From contig NZ_DAOUCJ010000063.1 in NCBI RefSeq assembly GCF_034432235.1, positions 1 through 47,810 of the forward strand: 47,810 nucleotides of DNA, given 5' to 3'. The stretch's first letter is position 1, and each line of letters begins with the position of its first letter. The notes under the pieces were generated by a model that made no database searches, was not told the DNA's origin, and saw only the letters and a list, made by a program, of their open reading frames with translations. The position numbers and the translations under genes were made by a program. The stretch is from Thermoflexus sp. (lineage in GTDB: Bacteria > Chloroflexota > Anaerolineae > Thermoflexales > Thermoflexaceae). Shown here in pieces: positions 1 through 9,050 of this stretch.

Positions 1-115
1 TCAACGACAACACCTTCGTAATCGCCGACGTCAGCGTCGTCTTCCCATGATCTATATGCCCAATCGTCCCCACATTCACATGCGGCTTCGCCCGCACAAA
101 CACCGCCTTCGACAT
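1..115 (-). CDS. tuf: Elongation factor Tu, N-terminal part (cut by window edge)
   Basis: The minus strand from the ATG at 115 reads MSKAVFVRAKPHVNVGTIGH and continues IDHGKTTLTSAITKVLSL. This is the EF-Tu N-terminus, including the P-loop GHIDHGKT. EF-Tu is the GTPase that delivers aminoacyl-tRNA to the ribosome. Only 38 residues lie in the window. A strong ribosome binding site (GGAGGTG) sits a few bases upstream of the ATG. The gene follows fusA after 44 bases, the usual str-operon order (rpsG-fusA-tuf), so it is probably co-transcribed. Confidence 0.95.
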   Translation of the reverse strand, partial: MSKAVFVRAKPHVNVGTIGHIDHGKTTLTSAITKVLSL

Positions 116-159
116 CGTTGCACCTCCATAAGGTGATCTGGATGCAGGATCCATTGCCA

Positions 160-2259
160 CTATCGGCCTACCGGCTTCTTCTCACCTGCCCGGATGATCG
201 ATTCCGCGATATGCGGCGGCACCTCCGCGTAATGGTCGAATTCCATCGAGAAAGTGCCGCGGCCCTGGGTGATGGAGCGCAGGGTGGTCGCATAGCCGAA
301 CATCTCGGCCAGCGGCACCAGCGCCCGGATGGCCTGGATGCCTTTCCCCCGGTTCTCGATCCCCTGGATCTGGGCCCGACGGGAGGAGAGATCCCCCACC
401 ACATCCCCGGTGTAGGTCTCCGGGACGATGACCTCCACGCGCATGATGGGTTCGAGCAGCACCGGGGCGGCCTTCTCCGCCGCGTTCCGGAGCGCCAGCG
501 AGGCCGCCACCTTGAAGGCCATCTCCGAGGAGTCCACCTCGTGATAGGAGCCGCCGACCAGAGTGGCCCGGATATCCGTCAGCGGATACCCGGCCAGCAC
601 CCCGGCCTCCATGGCCTCGATCAGGCCCTTCTCAATGGCCGGAATGAACTCCTTGGGGATGATCCCGCCGACGGTGGCATCGACGAACTCAAACCCCTTG
701 CCCCGCTCCAGGGGCTCGAAATCGATGATCACGTGCCCATACTGGCCCCGGCCGCCCGTCTGCCGCACGAAACGTCCCTCCACGCCCTTCACCGGCCGGG
801 TGAATGTCTCCCGATAAGCCACCCGCGGGCGCCCCACATTCGCCTGCACCCGGAACTCCCGCTTCATCCGCTCGATCAGGACCTCCAGATGCAGCTCCCC
901 CATCCCGGAAATGATGGTCTGGCCCGTTTCCGGATCCGTGCGGACCCGGAAAGTGGGGTCCTCCTCTGCCAGTTTGCGCAGGGCTTCGCTCAGGCGATCC
1001 TGATCCGCGATCGTCTTGGGCTCGATGGCCACAGAGACCACCGGCTCCGGGAAGGTAATGCTTTCCAGGATGATCGGCGCTTCCGGATCGCACAGGGTGT
1101 CGCCGGTGAACGTATCCTTCAGGCCCAGCGTGGCCGCGATATCCCCGGCATAGACCTCTTTGATCTCCTCCCGACGGTCCGCATGCATCCGCAGGACCCG
1201 TCCCACACGCTCCCGCTTGTTCCCACGGGTGGAGTTGGTGATCTGCTGGCCTGCGGTGATCTTCCCCGAATAGACCCGGAAATAGACCAGACGACCGACA
1301 TATGGATCGGTCACCACTTTGAACACCAGCGCGGCCAGCGGGGCGTCGTCCGAAGCCGGTCGGGTTTCCTCCTGACCGGTGATCGGATTCACCCCCTTCA
1401 CAGGTGGGATATCCACAGGGGAAGGCAGGTAATCCACGATCGCGTCCAGCAGCGGCTGGATCCCTTTGTTGCGGAGCGCGGAGCCGCACAGCACCGGGAC
1501 CAGCTTCCCGGCGATGGTGGCCCGGCGGAGGGCGGCCCGGAGCTCCTCGATGGTGATCGGCTCGCCCTCCAGATATTTCATCGTCAGCTCATCATCGGTC
1601 TCGGCGATCCGTTCCACCAGGGTCTCCCGGGCATGTCGGGCCTCCTCCTCCAGTTCGGGAGGGATCGGCTCATAGGCCATCTGGGTCCCCAGCTCATCCA
1701 CCCAGTAAATCGCCCGCTTCTCCAGGAGATCCACCACTCCCCGGAAATCCGCCTCCGCCCCGATCGGGATCTGAATCGGAACCGGATTCGCCCCCAGGCG
1801 ATCCCGGATCATCTGGATCGTGTTCCAGAAATCCGCCCCCACCCGATCCATTTTGTTCACGAAACAGATGCGGGGAACACCGTAACGATCCGCCTGACGC
1901 CACACCGTCTCGGATTGGGGCTCCACCCCATGCACTGCGTCAAAAACAACGACACCCCCGTCCAGCACACGCAGGCTCCGTTGGACCTCAGCGGTGAAAT
2001 CGATGTGCCCGGGGGTGTCGATGATGTTGATCTGGTGTCCCCGCCAGTAACAGGCTACTGTCGCAGCGGTGATGGTGATCCCCCGCTCGCGCTCCAGTTC
2101 CATATAATCCGTAACCGTGGTCCCCTCATCGACGGAGCCCAGCTTATAGGTTTTGCCGGTATAGAACAGGATGCGCTCGGTGGTGGTGGTTTTGCCCGCA
2201 TCGATATGAGCGATGATTCCGATATTCCGGATCTTATCAATTGGAACTTCCCGCGGCAT
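160..2259 (-). CDS. fusA: Elongation factor G
   Basis: Translocation GTPase of the ribosome, 699 residues, close to the family's usual ~690-700. The G-domain motifs are AHIDAGKT (17-24), DTPGH (81-85) and NKMD (135-138). The rest matches domains II-V of EF-G, with YRETFTRPVKGVEGRFVRQT in domain IV and a C-terminal MEFDHYAEVP. The frame stays open 19 codons upstream, but I start at MPREVPIDK. EF-G proteins begin there, and a purine-rich AAGGAGAG directly precedes the ATG (short spacing). It sits between rpsG and tuf on the same strand. The 368-base gap to rpsG is longer than usual for this operon and holds a hairpin. Confidence 0.96.
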   Translation of the reverse strand: MPREVPIDKIRNIGIIAHIDAGKTTTTERILFYTGKTYKLGSVDEGTTVTDYMELERERGITITAATVACYWRGHQINIIDTPGHIDFTAEVQRSLRVLDGGVVVFDAVHGVEPQSETVWRQADRYGVPRICFVNKMDRVGADFWNTIQMIRDRLGANPVPIQIPIGAEADFRGVVDLLEKRAIYWVDELGTQMAYEPIPPELEEEARHARETLVERIAETDDELTMKYLEGEPITIEELRAALRRATIAGKLVPVLCGSALRNKGIQPLLDAIVDYLPSPVDIPPVKGVNPITGQEETRPASDDAPLAALVFKVVTDPYVGRLVYFRVYSGKITAGQQITNSTRGNKRERVGRVLRMHADRREEIKEVYAGDIAATLGLKDTFTGDTLCDPEAPIILESITFPEPVVSVAIEPKTIADQDRLSEALRKLAEEDPTFRVRTDPETGQTIISGMGELHLEVLIERMKREFRVQANVGRPRVAYRETFTRPVKGVEGRFVRQTGGRGQYGHVIIDFEPLERGKGFEFVDATVGGIIPKEFIPAIEKGLIEAMEAGVLAGYPLTDIRATLVGGSYHEVDSSEMAFKVAASLALRNAAEKAAPVLLEPIMRVEVIVPETYTGDVVGDLSSRRAQIQGIENRGKGIQAIRALVPLAEMFGYATTLRSITQGRGTFSMEFDHYAEVPPHIAESIIRAGEKKPVGR

Positions 2260-2517
2260 CTCTCCTTGCTCCTGTAACTCTGTCAGATGAGCTGGACTGA
2301 CACGATGGAACATCAAGGGGGAAAATCAAGCCCCTTCCCCTCTTCTCGTTGTCTCGTCTGACCCAAAAGGGAATATCCTTCATCTTTTCCGACCAGCTGC
2401 CTTCAGCGGCCGGCCCATTTTTCTGAAACCGGCGGGAAACCAGCAGGTTGTTCAGCGACAGGGTCACGGCCCCAGCCGTCTCGCCTGCCGCGAACGGCCA
2501 TCCTCTTCAACAGACCG

Positions 2518-2569
2518 ACGCCGTTGGGCTTCCGCAGGAGAGCCCCTCCCCCGAGGGGGTCAACGGCGT
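2518..2569 (-). other. Long stem-loop in the rpsG-fusA gap
   Basis: ACGCCGTTG (2561-2569 read on the minus strand) pairs perfectly with CAACGGCGT (2518-2526), a 9-bp stem. A second hairpin, CCCCCTCGGGGG-like, lies inside it. There is no U-tract after it, so it is not a typical intrinsic terminator. It could attenuate or protect the rpsG-fusA message or be a processing site. The rest of the 368-base gap (2260-2627) shows no gene. Confidence 0.45.
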
Positions 2570-2627
2570 AACACCCATCTGCAAATCCCGGCAGGTGAAC
2601 ACCCTTCCCCAGATGGGGATCGGCCGC

Positions 2628-3095
2628 TCACCACCGATAATGCGCAAAGGCGCGGTTGGCCTCCGCCATGCGATGGGTATCCTCACGCTTTTTAACCGCC
2701 GCCCCCGTCCCATTGGCCGCGTCGATCAGCTCGGCCGCCAGCTTCTCGATCATCGACTTCCCAGGACGTTCCCGGGCGGCGTTCACAATCCAGCGCAGCG
2801 CTAAGCTGACCTGGCGATCCGGCGGCACCTCCAGAGGGATCTGATAGGTAGCGCCGCCCACCCGGCGCGGGCGAACCTCCAACAGTGGCTTGGTGTTCGC
2901 CAAGGCCTTCTCAAAAATCTCCATGGCCGGCCGCCCGGTGCGGCGCTCGATCAAATCGAAAGCGCTGTAGACGATCCGCATCGCCAGGCTCTTTTTGCCG
3001 TTCATCATCACTTTGTTGATCAGCTTGGCGACCAACACGCTGTTATATCGGATATCGGGAGCGATCTCTCGTTTCGGTGCACGACCCCGTCGCAT
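2628..3095 (-). CDS. rpsG: 30S ribosomal protein S7
   Basis: 155 residues, the normal S7 length, starting MRRGRAPKREIAPD. S7 nucleates assembly of the 30S head and contacts 16S rRNA and E-site tRNA. Family landmarks are KLINKVMMNGKKSLA, the GGATYQIPLEV region and a C-terminal HRMAEANRAFAHYRW. I start at the ATG at 3095, which follows GGAAGGAG with good spacing. An in-frame TTG 17 codons upstream also has a purine-rich stretch before it, but would add residues that S7 lacks. rpsL, which normally precedes rpsG, is absent; the next gene upstream is unrelated. Confidence 0.96.
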   Translation of the reverse strand: MRRGRAPKREIAPDIRYNSVLVAKLINKVMMNGKKSLAMRIVYSAFDLIERRTGRPAMEIFEKALANTKPLLEVRPRRVGGATYQIPLEVPPDRQVSLALRWIVNAARERPGKSMIEKLAAELIDAANGTGAAVKKREDTHRMAEANRAFAHYRW

Positions 3096-3295
3096 GGATC
3101 TCCTTCCTGTCGACCGGGATGCATTCGCCTGCCTCGGGGAGGACAAATGGATCTCCTCTGGATTCCGGAAGCGCCGATCGGCCGAGAGCCGTTCTTTGCC
3201 ACCCTGCTGGGCTTGCCACGCTACGGAACGCCCCCGCGGCGCGGCAGCGGGAAAGAGGACCCCGGGGAAGCCCTACCCGGCAGACGCAACCAGAA

Positions 3296-3324
3296 ATTAT
3301 AGCGGCAGGGTGAAAACCTGTCAA
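3296..3324 (-). promoter_or_regulatory. Sigma-70-type promoter of rpsG-fusA-tuf
   Basis: On the minus strand TTGACA (3319-3324) is followed after exactly 17 bases by TATAAT (3296-3301), a consensus match at both hexamers. Transcription should begin near 3289, giving a leader of about 190 bases before rpsG. No second gene lies in 3096-3398, so this promoter probably drives the whole S7-EF-G-EF-Tu unit. Confidence 0.85.
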
Positions 3325-3398
3325 ACCGCGCGAGAGCGAGCGAGGTTCCAACGGTCAGCGATCGCCGGAACGCGCTCCAGCAACGCCCTTGAAAGGCG

Positions 3399-4958
3399 CT
3401 AATGGGAAGTTTCCTGCCAGAAGAGGAAGAGAATCCCCGCGATCACCAGCGCCCACAGCCACATCACGGCGGGGTGGCTGAGAAATTCCAGACCCTGCTG
3501 CAAAGCCCTGGCAGGATGGGAGATGAGACGCGTGAGGCCCTCATACATCCATTCCAGCGACAGGAACGGACGCACCCGGGCCCAGCCCCGAGCCGCTGCA
3601 TGCATCTTATCCGCCTGCCATAGGCCAATGATCCCCAGCCCGAGGCTCGCAAGCAGGGGAAGGCGAAAAACCACCGGCACATCCTGCCAGGCCCCGAACA
3701 GCCCGCCCAGCGTGATCAACCCGAACATCCCCAGCGCCAGGGCGAGGCCATAAGCGGCCCGCCAGATTCGTTCAGAAGGCAGGGGCTCCTCCGCCGCCCG
3801 AAGCCAATCCCGACATAGAGCGCCCAGCAGCAAAGCGGAGGGAAGCGTCAGGAGGGGCCAGGCCCAGAAAGGCCATGCCTGAAAGGGAGCCGCAGCGATC
3901 CGCATGCCCGGCATCATGGGCAGGCCGGCGATCGTCAGGATCGCCGCCAGGGCGGGAACCCCCCATAGGGACGTTCGATCGAAGGGACGGCCAGCGAAGA
4001 TCAGGGCAAAGCCAACCGGCCACAGGATGGCCGCCAGCGGAGCGACGTCCGGATGGGCCAGCCCGGCCAGCGCCCACCAGGCGGCGCTTCCCCATGCCGC
4101 CTCCACCAACCCCGCCCGCGGATCGGGCTCCGCCCACGCCCAGAGCCCCCCCAGCAGAGCAGTCAGCCCCAGAGCCGCGGCCACCCACGGCATCCCTGGC
4201 CATCCGCGGATCAGCGGGGCGAGATGGCCCCATAGCATCAGCCCCACGGCAGTCGGCAAGATATACAGCAATGCGACGCGATTCACCTCATCGGCCAGCT
4301 CCGGCGGGCGCCCGACATGAAACGGGTAAATATCCAGGCGAATCAGCGCGGCGAGCACCAGGAAGGGGAGCGGAGCGATCCCCGCCATGCGGCTCCAGAA
4401 GAGGCTGTCGCCGGAACGCCAGATCTGCCAGGCCGCCGCCCAGAGGCTCAAAAGGGCCGCCCCGTTCACCAGGCCGGCCATAACCGCCCGATCCGCGACG
4501 GCCTGGCCCCGTCGGATCAGAAGGAAAGCCAAGAACATCGCGTCCAGCGCGGCCCATGCCATGAGAAGGGTGAAGAGATCCGCCGTTAGAGCAGCACCGG
4601 TGGCCACAACCACCATCCCGAGGGCCAGGGCTCGCGGCCATCCCCGGCCCTGACCGGGATGGGCCACCCCCATCCAGGCCACCAGGAACCCGGCCAGCAG
4701 AACCCCCAGGCCCTGCCCCCAGACCGGAGTCGTGAGACGGAAGACCCAGGCCGTCTGAAAGACGGAGAAGGGCCGCTCCAGGCGAAGGGCGACTTCCTGG
4801 GGAGGCTGGCGCCACGCCAGCAACCAGAGCCCCAGAGCTCCTGTGAGGGCGAGGCCCACTGCCAGGCTGGCTCCCCGCAGGCTGGGAAGCCGTCGCCCCA
4901 CTCCAACGCCCAGGATCCCGATCCCCATGGTTATCCACGCCAGGATAATCCACTCCAT
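3399..4958 (-). CDS. Orphan complex I / Mrp antiporter-like membrane subunit
   Basis: 519 residues, almost entirely hydrophobic, with roughly 14 predicted membrane segments. It resembles the proton-channel subunits NuoL/M/N and MrpA/D. ADLFTLLMAWAALDAMFLAFLL matches the TM5 region and LIRLDIYPFHVGRPPELADEVNRVALLY the TM7-8 region. In canonical subunits the first region carries a conserved Glu (FWE-L) and the second a Lys plus PFHxWLP. Here the Glu is replaced (AWAALD), the Lys is Arg-like, and PFHVGRPPE substitutes the normal motif. No other complex I or Mrp gene is nearby. Proton or sodium translocation is therefore uncertain; it may be an accessory subunit for a complex encoded elsewhere. 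AAGGAGGAG precedes the ATG. Confidence 0.6.
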   Translation of the reverse strand: MEWIILAWITMGIGILGVGVGRRLPSLRGASLAVGLALTGALGLWLLAWRQPPQEVALRLERPFSVFQTAWVFRLTTPVWGQGLGVLLAGFLVAWMGVAHPGQGRGWPRALALGMVVVATGAALTADLFTLLMAWAALDAMFLAFLLIRRGQAVADRAVMAGLVNGAALLSLWAAAWQIWRSGDSLFWSRMAGIAPLPFLVLAALIRLDIYPFHVGRPPELADEVNRVALLYILPTAVGLMLWGHLAPLIRGWPGMPWVAAALGLTALLGGLWAWAEPDPRAGLVEAAWGSAAWWALAGLAHPDVAPLAAILWPVGFALIFAGRPFDRTSLWGVPALAAILTIAGLPMMPGMRIAAAPFQAWPFWAWPLLTLPSALLLGALCRDWLRAAEEPLPSERIWRAAYGLALALGMFGLITLGGLFGAWQDVPVVFRLPLLASLGLGIIGLWQADKMHAAARGWARVRPFLSLEWMYEGLTRLISHPARALQQGLEFLSHPAVMWLWALVIAGILFLFWQETSH

Positions 4959-5060
4959 CGCTCTGAGCTCTCCTCCTTAATTCATCTATTCATCAACGGC
5001 CACCATGTGCACCGAAGCCTTCAGAATGGGTCCATGATCTTGCGGGACCGTCCCTTTCAA

Positions 5061-5081
5061 GGGGCCCTCTTTGGAGGCCCC
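5061..5081 (-). terminator. Hairpin downstream of the propeller gene
   Basis: GGGGCC (5061-5066) and GGCCCC (5076-5081) form a stem about 20 bases past the stop of the propeller gene on the minus strand. It is followed only by TTGAAAGG, so any terminator activity would be weak. The remaining gap (4959-5099) holds only the ribosome binding site of the next gene. Confidence 0.35.
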
Positions 5082-5099
5082 GATCCGATCGCTGTTGGG

Positions 5100-7265
5100 C
5101 TAAGGTCCCTTCATGATCAAGGGAAGCCAGATTCGACGATCCAGGATCCGCTCCTCGATCCACACGAGGCGATTGTCCCCTTCATGGCTGAGGATAGCAA
5201 GCCGGGCAACGGGATCGAAGACCATGTCCCGCGGGAAGATCCCGGTGGTGAGGATCTTCCGAACGCTGGGGCCCTCCAGGGCTGCGATCTGGAAATCGCT
5301 GGCCACATACGCCAGCCGGCTCCAGGGGCTGACCCAGATCCGACGGGGCTCAAAGGGGAGAGAGACGGTGAACGCCCACTGCGTCCCTGTCAGCACCGCC
5401 ACCTGACGGGTCCCGCTCAAGGCCACGTAGACCCAGCCGGATGCCGGATCCGCCCCGATGGCCACGGGCACCCCCTCGACGGTCCGGCTGGCCACACGGG
5501 CGGGACCCTCCAGGATCCACACCGTGCCGGTGGCCCCGATCCCGGATCCCACATAGGCCAGGCCGTTCGCCGGCTGCACCGTGAGGGCCCGAGGAGGATA
5601 CACTTCCCCCGTCGTGGTCAGCCAGAAAGAAGCCGTGATGGGGCTGGTCAAAGAGAAAACCGCCACCTGAGCGCTGCTCCTCACATAGAGGTAATGGCGT
5701 TCAGGATCCACCGCGATCTCCCGAACGGGAGGCCAGAACAACGGGCTCTCCCCTCCAATTGGAAGGGTGTAGACCGTCGTCCCCGTGATCGCCAGCAGCC
5801 ACGGCCGGTCTGAGGCCCCTCCCCAGACCACGCCATGCACCGGATCCGAAAACAGGGTCGAGACGGCAGCGCTCAGAGGCCAGGTGATCCACCCATCCTC
5901 CTGAAGGATCCATAACAACAGGACCCAAGGATGCGCCACATATACCCATCCGGTCCCCGCGTCCACGGCGATCCGGCGTTCCGAAGGCAAAAGGATCGAA
6001 GGGCCCCATGGGACCAGATGGCTAACGGTGAGGACCCCGGTCCCGGACAGGACATACAGGGTGCCTTCGAACGCGTTCAGGGCGTAAAGCCGCTTCCCGT
6101 CGGGGGAGAGCGCCAGGGAGCCCAGGCCAAACCCGTTCGGGTATTCGGCAACCGGAGTGGTCCGGCTGAGCACCCAAAGATCCGTCGATAGTCCGGGATC
6201 AGGTTCCTTCCCGGTTATGTAGACCCACTGGGAGGGGGTGGCCGCGATGAAGTGGGGACGAACGGGCATGGAGATCACGGTTAAGCGGGACAGCTCGCGG
6301 GAGAAGATGTGGATCTCCTGACTGAAGAACGCCCCCCCCACGATCTCCCCGGAGGAGGGGATGACGTCGATGGGATTGTAACCGTGCGGGAAGGGAATGC
6401 GGGTGATCACCTCCGTCCGCGAGAGGACCGTGATGAAATCCGGAATCCAATGGGTCGCATACACCCGCTCGCTATCCGGATCCACCGCGATCTCGTAGGT
6501 CTCGGTCACCGGGAGGGTGGCGCTCACCGAGCGGCCGTGGAGGATCTTCATCTCGTTCGGGCTGGCCACATAGGTGAGGCGGCTGTAAGGATGATAGACG
6601 ATGAAGTGAAGGGGTCCGTCCAGGGGAAGGGAGGCCACCCGCTCCGTCCCGCTCAGGATCCACAGCCTCTGGGTGCCGGTGTAAACGCCCAGATACAGAT
6701 CCCCGCTCTCCGGATGCGGGACCAGAAAAGACGCACCGGGAGCGCTCATGATCGTTAGAACGGACGTGGCGCTGATGACGGCCAGGTGGGTCGAGATCGG
6801 CGGATAGGGATTCGCCTGCATGGCCACATACAGCAGCTGGGTCCGGGGATGGAGGACCCCTCCGGTCACCGTATACGGGAGGTTCACCCGGGCGATCGGG
6901 GTGGTCCCGCTCATGATCACCACCGAGCGGCCATCCGCCGTGAACCAGCGCGGGGTTTGCGCATGGAAACTCAGCGCGCAGGAGCCGGGCACGATCTCCC
7001 GGAGCGCGGCGCCCCGGAGGATAGTGGCCCCGCCGGCCCGGCAGATTCACACATCTCCGGAGACCGGATGGACTCTGGCGACCCCCGGAGATAAACCCGG
7101 TCCGGGATCCAGGAGGGTTTCGGCGAGGGAAACCGGGACCACCGGATCCGAGGGGGAGGCGATCGAAACGGAGACATGGTTGGCCTGGATGGGCTGGAGC
7201 CCGATCAGGGCGGCCAGCAACAGGAAACCGCTGAGGCCAAGACCTCCCACGAGAAGGATGCGCAT
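5100..7265 (-). pseudogene. Secreted YncE-like beta-propeller protein interrupted by one in-frame TGA
   Basis: Two open frames, 7047-7265 and 5100-7046, lie in the same reading frame and are separated only by a TGA at 7047-7049 (codon 73). The first part starts MRILLVGGLGLSGFLLLAAL, a signal peptide, and runs to HPVSGDV. The second continues ICRAGGATILRG and then about ten repeats of the YncE/NHL type, such as HPESGDLYLGVYTGTQRLWILSGTERVASLPL. Aligning repeat units suggests Trp at the stop, so TGG to TGA is the simplest change. The protein ends WLPLIMKGP, a type of tail I recall from many Chloroflexota secreted proteins. Joined length is about 721 residues. Ligand or function is unknown. If the stop is real, only a 72-residue secreted fragment plus a possible internal GTG start at 6992 would be made. 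Confidence 0.75.
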
Positions 7266-7309
7266 GGAGCGACCCCCCATCTTTCTATGAGGGAAAGCCT
7301 TTGGTTCCC

Positions 7310-7339
7310 AGTATAACCGGAGGACGCCCCCGGCGGGAA
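7310..7339 (-). promoter_or_regulatory. Possible promoter of the propeller gene
   Basis: TATACT (7310-7315) on the minus strand with TTCCCG (7334-7339) 18 bases upstream. The -10 is good and the -35 weak. It lies about 45 bases before the signal-peptide start. The opposite strand of the same gap holds a TAAACT (7419-7424) that could serve mgsA, but I found no matching -35. Confidence 0.4.
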
Positions 7340-7459
7340 TCGCCGAGCGGGCGGGAAGCCCGTGACGTTCCGGAGCTCGCGAACCGCGTGGCCAGCCCTC
7401 CCCCGCATCCGATTGAGCTAAACTCGATAAGGAACCCATCCTCATCTGGATCGCCGGCC

Positions 7460-7834
7460 ATGCCCAAACGGATCGCGATCATCGCCCACGATGGAAAGAA
7501 AGGGGAGCTGGTGGAGTGGGCCCGGCGCGAGCGGGACCGCCTGGCCCGCTATGATCTGGTGGCGACGGCGACAACCGGGCGCACCCTCCAGGAAGCCCTG
7601 GGCCTGGAGGTGGCCTGTGTCCGCTCCGGTCCCCAGGGCGGGGACGCCCAGATCGCTGCGATGGTGGTGGAGGGGAAGATCGACGCCGTGATCTTCCTGG
7701 TGGATCCCCTTTACGCTCACCCCCATGAGCCGGACATCCGCACGGTGATGCGGCTGTGCAATGTGCATAACGTTCCGCTGGCCACCAACCTGGCCACCGC
7801 CTCGATGGTCCTCCGGGGGCTGGAGGAAGGATGA
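7460..7834 (+). CDS. mgsA: Methylglyoxal synthase
   Basis: 124 residues. The enzyme turns dihydroxyacetone phosphate into methylglyoxal and phosphate, a bypass of lower glycolysis used when phosphate is short. The family signature SGPQGGDAQIAAM contains the conserved Gly-Gly-Asp with the catalytic Asp, and the N-terminus MPKRIAIIAHDGKK matches the beta-1/phosphate site. HNVPLATNLATA is the conserved C-terminal strand-turn. It is shorter than the E. coli enzyme (152) but typical of the short form. The start is the ATG at 7460, since upstream in-frame sequence is low-complexity and unlike the family. Its end overlaps the next gene by 4 bases (ATGA), so the two are likely co-translated. Confidence 0.9.
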   Translation: MPKRIAIIAHDGKKGELVEWARRERDRLARYDLVATATTGRTLQEALGLEVACVRSGPQGGDAQIAAMVVEGKIDAVIFLVDPLYAHPHEPDIRTVMRLCNVHNVPLATNLATASMVLRGLEEG

Positions 7835-9009
7835 GCCGGCGCCGCTGGCTGTTCTGGCTGGTCCTGGATCTCGTGGCCCTGGCCGTTCTGATCTGGATCG
7901 ACCGGTCGCTGGGAACGAATCGTCCGGCGATGAGGGGAAGCCCTTCTCCAACCCCGACTCCCTCTGCGGATCATTATGCGCAGCAGGCGGAAGCCGCCTA
8001 CCGGGCAGGGGATCTCCGGCGGGCCGAGGAAAGCTACCGGCTGGCCCTTTCCCTGGAACCCGAAAATCCGGCCCGGTATCCTCCCCTGATCCGCCTTCTG
8101 GCCTTCAGCAATCGCCTGGAGGAAGCTGCCACCTGGATGGAACGCGCCCGACGGCTGGCCCCGGAGGATCCGATGGTCCTCGGGATGGCAGCGCTGATCC
8201 TGGACTGGCAGGGGAAGATCCCGGAAGCGCTCCAGGCGGGCGAGCAGGCCATCGCCCGGGCACCGGAATCCGCCCCTCTCCACGCCTATCTGGCGGAAGC
8301 CTATGCGGACGCCCATCGTCCGCAAGCGGCCCTGGCGGCGGCCCAGAAAGCCCTATCCCTGGATCCAGAACATCCGGACGCCCATCGAGCGCTGGGCTAC
8401 GTGTATGAGACTATGGGGCGCTACGCCGAGGCCATGGCGGCCTATCGGGAAGCCCTGGCCCGGGACCCCCACATGGTGATCGTCTGGCTGGCCCTGGGGC
8501 GCAACGCCCTGGTTCTTCGCCAGACCCCGGTCGCGGTGGAGGCGTTCCAGCGAGCGGCCGCCCTGCGGCCCGAGGACCCGCGGGTTCTGGATGAGCTGGG
8601 CTGGCTCTATTACAACCTGGGGCGTCTGGAGGAGGCCCAGCAAACCCTGGAGCGGGCGCGAACCTATGGCCCCGATGACTGGCGGATCCTTTACCATCTG
8701 GGGATCACCCTGTATGCCCGCCGCCAGTATGAGGAGGTCGTTCGGGAGGAGCATCTCCCCCGGGGCATCGCCCGGCTCCAGGAGGTCCTGCGCCAGGAAG
8801 GGAAGGCCTGCACCCCAGAGACGGTGAGCGGGGAACCCCGTTGCGCCCGGCTGGTGGAGATGGCCTACATCCTGGGGCTCTCGGAGTATTATCTGGGAGA
8901 TTGCGAAAAGGCGCGCCCCTGGTTCGCGCTTGCGCTTTCCCTCTCGCCCCAGGAGGAAAACGCATCGAAGGGCCTTCGATTGTGCGAGGAAAGCCACGGA
9001 CGGCCGTAG
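7831..9009 (+). CDS. Membrane-anchored TPR-repeat protein
   Basis: 392 residues. One N-terminal membrane segment (residues ~5-23, WLFWLVLDLVALAVLIWI) is followed by a Pro/Ser/Thr linker (SPSPTPTPS) and then about eight tetratricopeptide repeats, with the typical W/L-G-Y-A-F-A-P spacing (for example HAYLAEAYADAHRPQAALAAAQKALSLDP). The domain should face outside the membrane and act as a protein-protein scaffold. Two Cys pairs near the end (CTPETVSGEPRC and CEKARPWF...LC) could be disulfides. It overlaps mgsA by 4 bases and precedes a glycosyltransferase, so a role in envelope polysaccharide or protein glycosylation is possible but not shown. Confidence 0.75.
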   Translation: MSRRRWLFWLVLDLVALAVLIWIDRSLGTNRPAMRGSPSPTPTPSADHYAQQAEAAYRAGDLRRAEESYRLALSLEPENPARYPPLIRLLAFSNRLEEAATWMERARRLAPEDPMVLGMAALILDWQGKIPEALQAGEQAIARAPESAPLHAYLAEAYADAHRPQAALAAAQKALSLDPEHPDAHRALGYVYETMGRYAEAMAAYREALARDPHMVIVWLALGRNALVLRQTPVAVEAFQRAAALRPEDPRVLDELGWLYYNLGRLEEAQQTLERARTYGPDDWRILYHLGITLYARRQYEEVVREEHLPRGIARLQEVLRQEGKACTPETVSGEPRCARLVEMAYILGLSEYYLGDCEKARPWFALALSLSPQEENASKGLRLCEESHGRP

Positions 9010-9050
9010 TGGAGATCCCGGATCCGCTTTTTCATCTCCGGCAAACTCTC

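Noticed and set aside
118..2277. Very long open frame on the plus strand antisense to fusA
   Set aside because: It mirrors fusA in a GC-rich sequence, its translation is low-complexity (His/Pro/Arg/Asp-rich) and it has no family resemblance.
7047..7049. Selenocysteine at the TGA
   Set aside because: Repeat alignment predicts Trp, not Cys, at this site and no SECIS-like hairpin is evident immediately downstream.
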